DNA of 14,483 nucleotides from Haloferacaceae archaeon (GTDB lineage Archaea > Halobacteriota > Halobacteria > Halobacteriales > Haloferacaceae). The stretch lies in NCBI GenBank assembly GCA_003554115.1, contig PWFE01000044.1:1-14483 (forward strand), written 5' to 3'. How positions within the stretch are numbered: the stretch's first letter is position 1; every line of letters starts with the position of its first letter. Below, piece after piece: positions 1-7,426 of this stretch. Both the position numbers and the translations under genes were made by a program. Under the pieces are notes generated by a model. The model was not told the DNA's origin. It saw only the letters and a list, made by a program, of their open reading frames with translations, and did not search any database.

Positions 1-1352
1 GCGAGGTCGTCCGTCGACGCTCCCAATACGAGTTAGACGAAGCCGAGGATCGGGACGCCGCGAAAGCCGACCTCCGCGAGCAGTTCGAGTTTTCCGAACC
101 ACAGGTCGAACACATCGTCTCGATGCAGCTGGGTTCGCTGACCTCGATGGAGGCCCAAGAGATCGAAGACGAGTACGAGGAGGTCCAAGCCCGGATCGAA
201 CGACTCACCGAGATTCTGACCGACGAGTCCGAGCTGCTGGGCGTGATCGAATCCGAACTCCTCGCCATCAAAGACGAGTACGACGATGAGCGCCGAACCT
301 CGTTTATCGAGGACACGGGTTCGGTCGCCCACGAGGATCTGATCCCCGAAGAGGATTCGGTTGTCGTCATGTCTGAAGCCGACTACATCAAGCGCGTGCC
401 GCTGTCGACGTTTTCGGCCCAGAACCGCGGCGGCAAGGGGATCATCGGCACCGATCTCAAGGAGGGTGATTCCGTCTCGTCGGTGTTTGTCGCCAACAGC
501 CACGACTACCTGCTTTGCTTTACGAACCACGGCCAGATCTACACCTTGCGAGGGTTCCAGATCCCCGAGATGAGCCGCACAGCCCGCGGCAAATCCGCGG
601 TCAACCTGTTGGATCTCGACAGCGACGAGGAACTCACCGCGGTCGTCAACATGGACGACATCGCAAGCGACGAGATCGACGGCCAGCGGTTTTTGACGAT
701 GGTCACCCGAGATGGCTACATCAAACGCACCTCAGTTGATGAGTTTCAGAACATCATGTCGACCGGCATCCGGGCCGTGCGGCTCGAAGACGGCGACAAA
801 CTGGTCGACGTCGAAGTCACCGACGGCAACCGGACGCTGGTGATCGGAACTGCCAACGGAATGGCGATCCGCTTCGACGAAAGCGACGTCCGATCGATGG
901 GCCGGAGTGCCCGCGGTGTGCGCGGTGTCGACCTCCAGGGCGACGACACCGTGGCTGGTGTCGCTGGTGTCGACACTGACCGCCACAGCTGGGTGCTTAC
1001 GGTCACGAAACACGGCTACGGCAAACGTTCGGATATCGAAGAGTACCGCGTCCAGTCACGGAACGGCAAAGGGTTGATCGACATCAAAACCGGCGGCCGG
1101 AACGGGTCGGTCTGTGCGACCGAGACGGTCGGGCCTGGTGATCACCTGCTCGTGATGAGTCGAGAGGGCCAGATCATGCGCACCCCCGTTGAGGGAATCT
1201 CGACGGTCGGCCGCAACACGATGGGTGTCATCGTCATGGAACTCGACGACGGCGATCAGGTCGCCTGTCTCGACGTGATCCCTCGCGAGATGGTGACTGA
1301 CGAATCGGAAAGCGACGTCGACATCGAACAGTCGGCTGAACCTGACGAGTAG
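1..1352 (+). CDS. gyrA: DNA gyrase subunit A, C-terminal part (5' end outside window)
   Basis: The first complete codon is at base 3 and the frame runs 449 codons to TAG at 1350-1352. GyrA is the DNA-breaking and DNA-wrapping subunit of gyrase, which introduces negative supercoils as A2B2 with GyrB. The fragment starts in the coiled-coil region ([16 protein letters not shown]), passes the return helix ([17 protein letters not shown]) and ends with a six-bladed DNA-wrapping beta-pinwheel. Successive blades are marked by [36 protein letters not shown] and GQIMRTP. The GyrA box reads QNRGGKG at 420-440, against the canonical QRRGGKG. The tail after the last blade is acidic. Compared with GyrA of other prokaryotes, the block that normally follows the AEDR motif (beginning AHILEG, about 26-30 residues) is absent, and AEDR runs straight into DAAKADL at about base 53; see findings. 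The catalytic tyrosine domain lies upstream of the window. gyrB is the usual upstream neighbour but is not visible. Confidence 0.97.
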   Translation, partial: EVVRRRSQYELDEAEDRDAAKADLREQFEFSEPQVEHIVSMQLGSLTSMEAQEIEDEYEEVQARIERLTEILTDESELLGVIESELLAIKDEYDDERRTSFIEDTGSVAHEDLIPEEDSVVVMSEADYIKRVPLSTFSAQNRGGKGIIGTDLKEGDSVSSVFVANSHDYLLCFTNHGQIYTLRGFQIPEMSRTARGKSAVNLLDLDSDEELTAVVNMDDIASDEIDGQRFLTMVTRDGYIKRTSVDEFQNIMSTGIRAVRLEDGDKLVDVEVTDGNRTLVIGTANGMAIRFDESDVRSMGRSARGVRGVDLQGDDTVAGVAGVDTDRHSWVLTVTKHGYGKRSDIEEYRVQSRNGKGLIDIKTGGRNGSVCATETVGPGDHLLVMSREGQIMRTPVEGISTVGRNTMGVIVMELDDGDQVACLDVIPREMVTDESESDVDIEQSAEPDE

Positions 1353-1367
1353 GTCGCTTATACACCC

Positions 1368-1372
1368 TTTTT
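1368..1372. terminator. T-run between convergent gyrA and regulator gene
   Basis: A TTTTT run lies 15 bases after the gyrA stop codon and overlaps the stop codon of the convergent regulator gene. Archaeal RNA polymerase terminates at T-runs on the non-template strand, so this could end the gyrA transcript. On the opposite strand it is an A-run and would not act as a terminator. The run is short, so the call is tentative. Confidence 0.35.
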
Positions 1373-1985
1373 ACGACCGGTCGACCCGAATCAGTTCGTC
1401 AGCGTCGGCCGCAAACGCGACCGCATCCGGGCCAAAGGAGTCCGCATACCGGACCAGCAGTGTGAGCACCGTCTCCGGGTTGTCGACGGCGTACTCTTCG
1501 GAGCGATCAAGGAGTCCGGCCTCCTCGAGCTCGCTGGCGTAGTTGCTCACCGTCGCCCGCGAGACATCGAGCCGGTCCGCAAGCGCGCTGCCAGTCTCGG
1601 CGGGCGACTCTAACAGCTCGATCAACAGTTTTCTGGGGGTTTCGCGCCGCAGATACCCCAACGTCACCTGTTCGAACTCGCTGAACCGATTGGTGGGAAA
1701 AAAGCGGCGGTACTCGCCGTCACGTCGAGACTCGAGTTCTCCTGCCTCGACGAGCGCGCGCAGGTGGTGTTGGGTTTCGCCCGTTCCGAGTTTGAGATCG
1801 TCTCTGAGTTTTGAGAAATGCGCGCCGGGTGTCGTCGACAGATACCCCCGGATTGCAGCCGGCACTTCACTCCGAGAGTTGTCGCCCGAAGAACCACTGG
1901 CAACACCAACAAACGGCGTGGCCGCTCCGAGCGCGGCAAACCGCCTGAGTGTCGTCCGCTTCCGTTCGTCGACTGAGTCGCCCAT
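1371..1985 (-). CDS. Tandem winged-helix transcriptional regulator with hydrophobic N-terminus
   Basis: 204 residues. Two winged-helix modules are visible. The first (about 39-100) contains PGAHFSKLRDDLKLGTGE, a signature common in haloarchaeal ArsR/TrmB-like regulators. The second (about 104-175) contains a clear helix-turn-helix, ALADRLDVSRATVSNYASEL, followed by a wing. It is therefore likely to bind DNA. The N-terminus is odd: KRTTLRRFAALGAATPFVGV (residues 9-28) is basic then hydrophobic, like a weak Tat signal or membrane anchor, followed by a flexible GSSGDNSRSE stretch before the first module. The ATG start is supported by an A/T box 27-32 bases upstream, which fits a leaderless transcript. 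The gene stands alone, convergent with gyrA. Its target and ligand cannot be deduced. Regulator class is confident; function is unknown. Confidence 0.85.
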   Translation of the reverse strand: MGDSVDERKRTTLRRFAALGAATPFVGVASGSSGDNSRSEVPAAIRGYLSTTPGAHFSKLRDDLKLGTGETQHHLRALVEAGELESRRDGEYRRFFPTNRFSEFEQVTLGYLRRETPRKLLIELLESPAETGSALADRLDVSRATVSNYASELEEAGLLDRSEEYAVDNPETVLTLLVRYADSFGPDAVAFAADADELIRVDRS

Positions 1986-2011
1986 CTATCAGTTCCTGTG
2001 GTGAATCGTAC

Positions 2012-2017
2012 ATAAAA
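2012..2017 (-). promoter_or_regulatory. TATA box for the tandem winged-helix regulator
   Basis: On the minus strand the sequence CTTTTATG lies 27-32 bases before the ATG. This is the spacing expected when transcription starts at or next to the start codon, as in haloarchaeal leaderless mRNAs. No Shine-Dalgarno motif is present between box and start. Confidence 0.55.
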
Positions 2018-2114
2018 GTATGCCGACCCTAATCGGCCAAAATCAGAAGTTAGGGGCTGTTTAACACCCATCTACTACCACCAACCGACACGGTACTAAC
2101 CCGGTAGTTACCAG

Positions 2115-3242
2115 CTACTGTTCGGTTTCGGTTAGCGTTTCTTTCTCGTCGGCGTCGTCAATTACTTCATCGGGGCTTTTGATCGACCCCTCGCCGGTTT
2201 TGACCTGTTCTGCTTCCTGTTCGAGCTGTTCGATATCCATCTCGGCGGCCTGATCGATCTCGCCGAGGATTTCATCGATATCGTCGAGCCCCAGCATCTT
2301 GCGGGTCTCGTCGTCGAACTCTTTTCCTTCGAGCCCTTCGCTTTCTTGGATGTCGCTCCCAGTTAGCTGCTTGCCGTAGCGGCCGACCAGCGAGGTGAGT
2401 TCCTGTGGCAAGATGAACGTTGAGGATTCGCCCTGACCAATGCGTTCGAGACTCTCCATACCGCGTTCGATGATCGCGCGTTCGCCCATCGCCTCGGCCG
2501 ACTTGGCCCGAAGGACGGTCGAGATCGCATCACCCTGTGCTTCGAGAATCTGGCTCTGTTTTTCACCTTGCGCGCGGATGATGTCGCTCTGTTTGTCACC
2601 CTCGGCTTTTTCGACTGCGCTGCGGCGCTCACCTTGGGCTTCCAGAATCATCGCCCGCCGGCGGCGTTCAGCGGAGGTCTGCTGTTCCATCGCCTGCTGG
2701 ACCTCCTTCGAGGGGTTGACTTCGCGGACCTCGACGCTCTCGACGCGAATCCCCCACTCGTCGGTGGGCTCGTCGAGTTCCTCGCGGATTTTGGCGTTAA
2801 TCTCTTGGCGCTTGTTCAGTGTGTCGTCGAGTTCCATATCGCCAAGGACGGCCCGCAGAGTGGTCTGGGCGAGGTTAGAGACCGCCTTCTTATAGTCGTC
2901 GACCTCCAAAAACGCCTTCTTGGCATCCATAACCTTGATGTAGACAACTGCGTCGGCGGTCACCGGCGAGTTATCGCGGGTGATCGCTTCCTGACGCGGC
3001 ACGTCAAGCGTCTGGGTTCGCATATCGAACGCATACGTTCGAGAGACGAACGGTGGAATGATGTTGAACCCCGGCTCAAGCAGTTTGCGATACTCACCGA
3101 ACACCGTCAGGGCCTTTTTCTCGTATGCGTCGACGATTTCGACGGTTTGCCAGATCGTGACGACGACAAAGAGGATGAACAACAGCCCAACGGCGGTAAA
3201 TGTGAGCGCTCCAAGTGCACCTTGCAGGGCGAATACGTCCAT
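2115..3242 (-). CDS. SPFH/Band 7 (stomatin/prohibitin-like) membrane protein
   Basis: 375 residues. An N-terminal membrane segment (about 9-30) is followed by a Band 7 domain (about 31-195) with the family's typical runs ALTVFGEYRKLLEPGFNIIP, TLDVPRQEAITRDN and WGIRVESVEVREVNP. Then comes a long Ala/Glu/Gln-rich helix (about 178-262) with repeated EAQG/RAQGEKQ units that forms the oligomerising coiled coil, and an acidic C-terminal tail of roughly 75 residues. SPFH proteins form large membrane-associated rings that organise membrane microdomains and support membrane protein quality control. The nfeD gene lies 90 bases upstream on the same strand; the SPFH-NfeD pairing is conserved in prokaryotes and supports the call. 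A weak box (GCTTATC, minus strand, about 3266-3272) could give it a promoter of its own, so it may be transcribed both with nfeD and separately. Confidence 0.93.
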   Translation of the reverse strand: MDVFALQGALGALTFTAVGLLFILFVVVTIWQTVEIVDAYEKKALTVFGEYRKLLEPGFNIIPPFVSRTYAFDMRTQTLDVPRQEAITRDNSPVTADAVVYIKVMDAKKAFLEVDDYKKAVSNLAQTTLRAVLGDMELDDTLNKRQEINAKIREELDEPTDEWGIRVESVEVREVNPSKEVQQAMEQQTSAERRRRAMILEAQGERRSAVEKAEGDKQSDIIRAQGEKQSQILEAQGDAISTVLRAKSAEAMGERAIIERGMESLERIGQGESSTFILPQELTSLVGRYGKQLTGSDIQESEGLEGKEFDDETRKMLGLDDIDEILGEIDQAAEMDIEQLEQEAEQVKTGEGSIKSPDEVIDDADEKETLTETEQ

Positions 3243-3332
3243 ATTGGTTTTTGTACAGACAGGGTGATAAGCGTTGTCTTCATTACACTATTCAGACATA
3301 TTGTGCAGACAAAAACAACCAGTAGGCGTCGA

Positions 3333-3962
3333 CTACCGTTCGAACTCGGGGTCGGCTTCGGCCTTTTTTTCGAGGTACTCTTCGGCCGCGGTTTCGTCCT
3401 GTTCGGGCGGCTCGGCTGTGTCATCAGCCTCCGAGCGACCTTTGGCCAACTCGCGGTCGATGTCGTCTTCGATAACCTCCAACGATTCGACGGTAACGAC
3501 GTTGCCGCCGCCGGGGTCGACGACCATCACATCAGTTCCCTCAGGAATGTCAGTATCCAGCGAGCGTGCCGAGTAGTAGGGGTTAAAACCGCCGCCTTGG
3601 AGTTTGACCTCGCCACCCGAGGGCGTGACACGTTCGGTGACGCGGCCGGTTTTCCCCCTGAGTGATTTCGAATCACGAGTCTGTGCTTGGCCCTTACCAC
3701 CGTAGAGATCGAACTCGTTGTACAGATAAAACCCAATCGCACCGAAAATCAGCACCAAAATCCCAAGCACGAACGGACTGAGGGCGATCAGCGGACTCAA
3801 CAACAACCCAGTGAGTCCTGCACCGAGCAGTCCGATCCCGACGACAATGAAGTTCGCACCGGGTGCAAGCGCCTCAACCAGCGAGATCAACAGCCCTGCA
3901 GTGATCAACAACAGTGGCAGGGTCTCTGGCGAGATGAGATCCAACTGCAACGGAAGCATCAT
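3333..3962 (-). CDS. NfeD family membrane protein with C-terminal OB-fold
   Basis: 209 residues; the second ATG (3959) is an equally possible start. Three closely spaced membrane segments (about 15-34, 37-57 and 58-81) are followed by a soluble beta domain (about 100-160). This domain has the NfeD OB-fold pattern: GKTGRVTERVTPSGGEVKL, then an inserted loop, then VMVVDPGGGNVVTVESLEV. The last 45 residues are acidic and probably disordered. It is the short NfeD type, without the N-terminal ClpP-like protease. NfeD partners the SPFH protein encoded immediately downstream, probably as a cap or anchor of the SPFH assembly. An AT-rich box 25-31 bases upstream suggests a leaderless start here, making it the first gene of the pair. 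Confidence 0.9.
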   Translation of the reverse strand: MMLPLQLDLISPETLPLLLITAGLLISLVEALAPGANFIVVGIGLLGAGLTGLLLSPLIALSPFVLGILVLIFGAIGFYLYNEFDLYGGKGQAQTRDSKSLRGKTGRVTERVTPSGGEVKLQGGGFNPYYSARSLDTDIPEGTDVMVVDPGGGNVVTVESLEVIEDDIDRELAKGRSEADDTAEPPEQDETAAEEYLEKKAEADPEFER

Positions 3963-3986
3963 ACTGATACTCGGTCTTCGAGGTGC

Positions 3987-3993
3987 TTAATTT
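3987..3993 (-). promoter_or_regulatory. TATA box for nfeD-SPFH unit
   Basis: The minus strand reads CAAATTAAG, with the A/T core 25-31 bases before the nfeD ATG pair. The spacing fits a leaderless haloarchaeal promoter. Confidence 0.5.
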
Positions 3994-4014
3994 GCATGCT
4001 CGCTGATGTCTCGG

Positions 4015-4209
4015 TTACAGTGCAGTCGCCATCAGACCCAGAGTCAACAACACACCCAGACCGACGAATGCAGCATGTTCAAGCGAAATCGGCTCCGGCT
4101 CGATTGGCTCAGGCTCCGGCACCTCGGGTTCGGCCTCTGGGCCGACATCGTCGACGCCGAAGCGCCACTCGTGGTCGTCGTCGGATTCGGACTGCGAGCC
4201 CTGTGTCAT
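4015..4209 (-). CDS. Small acidic C-terminally anchored membrane protein (possibly DUF7312 type)
   Basis: 64 residues from the ATG at 4209; a GTG at 4233 would add eight residues (FGGRAAG-like) that look non-native. An acidic start (MTQGSQSESDDDHEWRFGVD) is followed by a Pro-Glu repeat (EPEVPEPEPIEPEP) and one C-terminal membrane segment (AAFVGLGVLLTLGLMATAL). The protein is therefore tail-anchored, with a short cytoplasmic acidic arm. The EWRFGVDDVG motif resembles a small uncharacterised haloarchaeal family that I recall as DUF7312; that name is from memory. The gene begins 30 bases after pyruvate kinase on the same strand, has no obvious promoter of its own, and is most likely co-transcribed with pyk. 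Function unknown. Confidence 0.75.
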   Translation of the reverse strand: MTQGSQSESDDDHEWRFGVDDVGPEAEPEVPEPEPIEPEPISLEHAAFVGLGVLLTLGLMATAL

Positions 4210-4239
4210 ACCGGCAGCACGGCCGCCGAACACATAGGC

Positions 4240-5994
4240 CTACCGTCTGGGTGTTCGCAGAACGTTGCCGGTAAAAACAACGCCGCGTTCGGCATCGATG
4301 CTGACCGTCTCGCCGTCGTCAACCGAATCACTGAGAGCCGCATCACTCACCATCGGAATACCGACCTCTCGGGCGATCACGGCGGGATAGCCGGTCATGC
4401 CGTCGTTTGCGTCGATAATGCCGCCAATTTTTTCGATGTCGCCCGAGAACTCGCCGTCAAAGCCAGCTGGCAGTGAGACGATAGCACCCTCAGGAATATC
4501 CGAGAGATCACCATCAGTCAGTCGAACGAGCGGGCCAGCCACGCGGCCGCCGACAATCGCTTTGCCACTCGTGAGTTTTTCGGCTGCAACGTGGACTTTG
4601 AGCATGTTCGTCGTTTGCTGGCGTTCGAGACTGGTTAGCATACCGGAGACGGCGACAACTGTATCGCCGCTTTTTGCAGCTTTCGAATCGAGTGCAGCCT
4701 GGACGCTGCCTTCGAGAATCCGCTCGACGCTGTCTTGATACTCAAGCTGGCGAGGAATCACACCCCACACCAACGCGAGTTGTCGACGGATACGGTCGTT
4801 CGGCGTGGTCGCAACAATAGGTACCTGCGGGCGGAACTTTGCGGTCTTGCGGGCCGTATACCCGGACTCACTTGCGGCGACAACGGCTTCGGCTCCGATA
4901 TCGCGTGCGAGATACCGCGCCGAGCGGGCAAGTGCCTCGGTTCGCGACTGGTCTGTGGCGGCTGGAACCCGCTGTTCGATGGTTTCGGCGTACTCGTCGG
5001 TCGCCTCAACGCCTTTGACGATGTTGGCCATCGTCTCGACAACTCGAACCGGGTGATCGCCGATTGCGGTCTCGCCTGACAGCATCACAGCGTCAGTGCC
5101 GTCAAGCACGGCGTTGGCAACGTCGGAGGCCTCTGCTCGCGTCGGTCGACGGCTGTGGACCATCGAATCCAGCATCTCGGTGGCGGTAATGACGGGAACG
5201 CCGGCGTCGACACACTTTTTGATTGTGCGTTTCTGGATCACTGGGACGTCTTCGAGCGGACACTCGACGCCAAGGTCACCGCGGGCGACCATCACGCCGT
5301 CAGCCGCGCTGATAATGCCATCAAGGTTTTCGACCGCGCCAACGCGCTCGATTTTGGCGATAATCGGGATATCGCCGCCGCCGTAGGCTTCGAGTTGGTC
5401 GACGATTTTGTAGACGTCCTCGGCGTCTCGAACAAAGCTGGCAGCAACGAAATCCGCGTTTTTGTCGGCCGCAAGCTGGAGTTCCTTTTTATCAGCTGGC
5501 GTGATGAGTTCGATATCGAGATCGACGCCGGGAATGTTGACGCCTTTTCGGCTCTGGAGTTTACCACCAGAGATGATTTCGGCGATTACTTCGGGTCCGT
5601 CAAGACGGACCACGCGGGCTTCGATGCGGCCGTCGTCAAGCAGAATGATGTCGCCGGGCTCACACTCGGTGATCGAAACGGTGAGGCCAACGAACTCGGG
5701 CGTCGAGGTGTCGCCGGCCGCGAATGCGACCTCCGAGCCGGTTTCGAGCATCACTGGCTCGTCGACCTCTGCGGTTCGGACTTCGGGGCCTTTGAGGTCA
5801 ACCATGACCGCTACTGGATCGGTTAGTTCGGCGTCGACGTTCCGGACGCGGTCGATAACAGTTGCACGGTGATCAGTCGAACCGTGACTGGCATTGAGAC
5901 GAGCAACAGACATTCCGGCATCGGCCAGCGACCGGATCGTCTCTTGGTCGCTTGAGGCAGGGCCAAGCGTACAGACGATTTTCGCGTTTCGCAT
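4240..5994 (-). CDS. pyk: Pyruvate kinase with extra C-terminal PEP-utilising-like domain
   Basis: 584 residues. The enzyme transfers phosphate from phosphoenolpyruvate to ADP, giving pyruvate and ATP at the last step of glycolysis. The N-terminal motif KIVCTLGPAS and substrate-loop ARLNASHG are present, as are the DLKGPEVRT motif and the catalytic signature IPIIAKIERVGAVENLDGI (K214, E216) with the metal-binding ARGDLG (D240). The ITATEMLDSM helix and SRRPTRAEASDVANAVLDG also match the family. A C-terminal allosteric-type domain (about 345-480) follows. After that come about 95 residues resembling the mobile domain of PEP-utilising enzymes, as in the longer Bacillus-type kinases; the usual TSHAA-like motif reads TGYPA here (Y536 replaces histidine). 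The ATG is supported by a TTTTTTAA box 23-30 bases upstream. A small membrane protein gene follows in the same unit. Confidence 0.97.
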   Translation of the reverse strand: MRNAKIVCTLGPASSDQETIRSLADAGMSVARLNASHGSTDHRATVIDRVRNVDAELTDPVAVMVDLKGPEVRTAEVDEPVMLETGSEVAFAAGDTSTPEFVGLTVSITECEPGDIILLDDGRIEARVVRLDGPEVIAEIISGGKLQSRKGVNIPGVDLDIELITPADKKELQLAADKNADFVAASFVRDAEDVYKIVDQLEAYGGGDIPIIAKIERVGAVENLDGIISAADGVMVARGDLGVECPLEDVPVIQKRTIKKCVDAGVPVITATEMLDSMVHSRRPTRAEASDVANAVLDGTDAVMLSGETAIGDHPVRVVETMANIVKGVEATDEYAETIEQRVPAATDQSRTEALARSARYLARDIGAEAVVAASESGYTARKTAKFRPQVPIVATTPNDRIRRQLALVWGVIPRQLEYQDSVERILEGSVQAALDSKAAKSGDTVVAVSGMLTSLERQQTTNMLKVHVAAEKLTSGKAIVGGRVAGPLVRLTDGDLSDIPEGAIVSLPAGFDGEFSGDIEKIGGIIDANDGMTGYPAVIAREVGIPMVSDAALSDSVDDGETVSIDAERGVVFTGNVLRTPRR

Positions 5995-6016
5995 GGCCGA
6001 ACGTAGGTGTGACCAG

Positions 6017-6024
6017 TTAAAAAA
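6017..6024 (-). promoter_or_regulatory. TATA box for pyk
   Basis: The minus strand reads GGCTTTTTTAACTGG, with the TTTTTTAA core 23-30 bases before the pyk ATG. This is the expected place for a leaderless transcript. Confidence 0.6.
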
Positions 6025-6075
6025 GCCCCACGATACGGCTGGTGATTAGTCATGATTTATGTGTTTCTTGCTGCC

Positions 6076-6105
6076 AGTCGGCTGGGTTTTTCAGCCAGAC
6101 CGACT
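6076..6105 (+). promoter_or_regulatory. Imperfect inverted repeat (possible operator) before larC
   Basis: AGTCGGCTGG (6076-6085) is mirrored by CCAG-A-CCGACT (6095-6105): ten pairs with one unpaired A at 6099 around a 9-base centre that contains TTTTT. The alternative inner pairing is GGCTG/CAGCC. It ends 10 bases before the larC ATG. The T-run lies 25-29 bases before that ATG, where a TATA-like element would sit, so a protein bound here could block transcription. An operator is an inference; an RNA hairpin in a longer leader is the alternative, since another A/T box (TGATTTATG, about 6053-6061) lies further upstream. Confidence 0.45.
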
Positions 6106-6115
6106 TACACTGGGT

Positions 6116-7414
6116 ATGCGAACAGTTGCGTTCGATGGACGGATGGGTGCCAGCGGTGATATGATCTGTGGCGCACTCATTGGACTCGGTGCGGATCCCG
6201 CGGTACTCGATCCGGTCGAATCAGCACTCGACGTGCAGTATCTCGTCGACTCGACGGTGAAAACAGGCATCGAGGCGACGACCGTTGATGTAGTCTTAGA
6301 TGATACACATCACGACAATGATCATAGCCACGACAGTCACGACCATACTCACAGCCACGACGACGAAGACCACCCCACCCACAGTCACGATCACACACAT
6401 ACCCACGCAGAAGGCCACGGGCCCCACCGAAGCTACCGCGAGGTCGTCGACATCGTCGAATCGATGGCGTTGTCCGACGCAGTCACGTCCACCGCCATCG
6501 GGGCCTTTCGACTCCTTGGCGAGGCTGAGGCTTCGGTCCACGGCGAATCGCTCGATACCATCCATTTCCACGAAGTCGGCGCGGACGATGCCATCGCAGA
6601 CATCGTTGGAGCCGCGCTGTTGGTCGAGGACCTCGCGGTCGACCGAATCGTTACCACCCCACTTTCGGTTGGCGGCGGCCGCCGTGAGATGAGCCACGGC
6701 AGCTATCCGATTCCCGGGCCCGCAGTCCTTGAGATTGCCGAGCGTGCTGACTGGTCGATTCAGGGTGGTCCACTTGATATGGAACTCCTGACGCCGACTG
6801 GCGCGGCAATTATGTCCCAACTTGCAGCGGGCGTCGACTATCTCCCTGCGCTGTCGGTCGACAAGACGGGCTACGGTGCAGGCGACGCCACCTTTGAGCG
6901 CAATCCCAACGTGCTCCGAGCAACGCTCGGCGACAGTAGTGGTCGACTAACTAAAGGCTCGATCACGGTTCTGGAGACGAACCTCGATGACGCCTCCCCC
7001 GAGCTGCTCGGCGGGCTGCAAGAAACACTCTCGGCGGTTGGTGCACTCGATGTCTCAATTCTCCCCGTCACGATGAAGAAATCCCGGCCGGGAAATCTTG
7101 TTAAGGTAGTCTGCAAACCCGAAGACGCCGAGCGTGTGGCTCACCGATTGGCGCTCGAAACCGGTACGCTTGGAGTCCGCGAACATCATGTCAGCCATCG
7201 TTGGAGTGCGGATCGGCGATTCGAATCAGTAGAACTCACAATCGACGGCAAGCTGTACACCGTCGACGTCAAAATCGCCAGCACAGCCGACGGTGACAGC
7301 TACGATATCAGCGCGGAGTACGACGATGCCGCCGCCGTCGCCCGCGAGACAGGTCATCCTATCGCCGAAATTATACGCCGCGCAGAGTGCGCCGTCAGCG
7401 AGGGCGATACGTGA
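6116..7414 (+). CDS. larC: LarC, nickel insertion protein for the nickel-pincer cofactor
   Basis: 432 residues from the ATG at 6116, chosen because MRTVAFDGRMGASGDM matches the usual LarC N-terminus; the frame is open further upstream but that extension is not LarC-like. LarC inserts nickel, with CTP, into the pyridinium-dithio-type precursor made by LarB and LarE, giving the cofactor of lactate racemase and related 2-hydroxyacid racemases/epimerases. Visible family motifs are ASGDM, IHFHEVGADDAIADI, LLTPTGAAI, ETNLDDASPELLGGL, PVTMKKSRPGN and the C-terminal segment with ARETGHPIAEIIR. Residues 65-104 carry 16 histidines alternating with Asp, Ser and Thr, a likely nickel store or chelator. 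The protein is one continuous chain, unlike the Lactiplantibacillus larC1/larC2 pair joined by programmed frameshifting. No larA, larB or larE gene is in the window. Confidence 0.93.
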   Translation: MRTVAFDGRMGASGDMICGALIGLGADPAVLDPVESALDVQYLVDSTVKTGIEATTVDVVLDDTHHDNDHSHDSHDHTHSHDDEDHPTHSHDHTHTHAEGHGPHRSYREVVDIVESMALSDAVTSTAIGAFRLLGEAEASVHGESLDTIHFHEVGADDAIADIVGAALLVEDLAVDRIVTTPLSVGGGRREMSHGSYPIPGPAVLEIAERADWSIQGGPLDMELLTPTGAAIMSQLAAGVDYLPALSVDKTGYGAGDATFERNPNVLRATLGDSSGRLTKGSITVLETNLDDASPELLGGLQETLSAVGALDVSILPVTMKKSRPGNLVKVVCKPEDAERVAHRLALETGTLGVREHHVSHRWSADRRFESVELTIDGKLYTVDVKIASTADGDSYDISAEYDDAAAVARETGHPIAEIIRRAECAVSEGDT

Positions 7415-7426
7415 GTTAGGAACTTC

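Noticed and set aside
2568..3665. A 365-codon open frame on + opposite the SPFH and nfeD genes
   Set aside because: It is antisense to two well-recognised genes, crosses the spacer between them and shows no family motif; such mirror frames are common in haloarchaeal DNA with skewed third positions.
5155..5826. A 223-codon open frame on + opposite pyk
   Set aside because: Antisense to a clear pyruvate kinase; no motif and no promoter.
6059..6115. A larC N-terminal extension from ATG 6059
   Set aside because: LarC proteins start at the sequence beginning MRTVAFDG, and the extension overlaps the inverted repeat and promoter region.
6302..6427. Repetitive CAC/GAC-rich DNA as a possible tandem repeat or CRISPR-like array
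   Set aside because: It encodes the LarC histidine loop in frame, units are irregular and there are no spacers.
6296..6820. A 174-codon frame on - opposite larC, rich in Val and Met
   Set aside because: The composition is simply the complement of the His/Asp codons of LarC.
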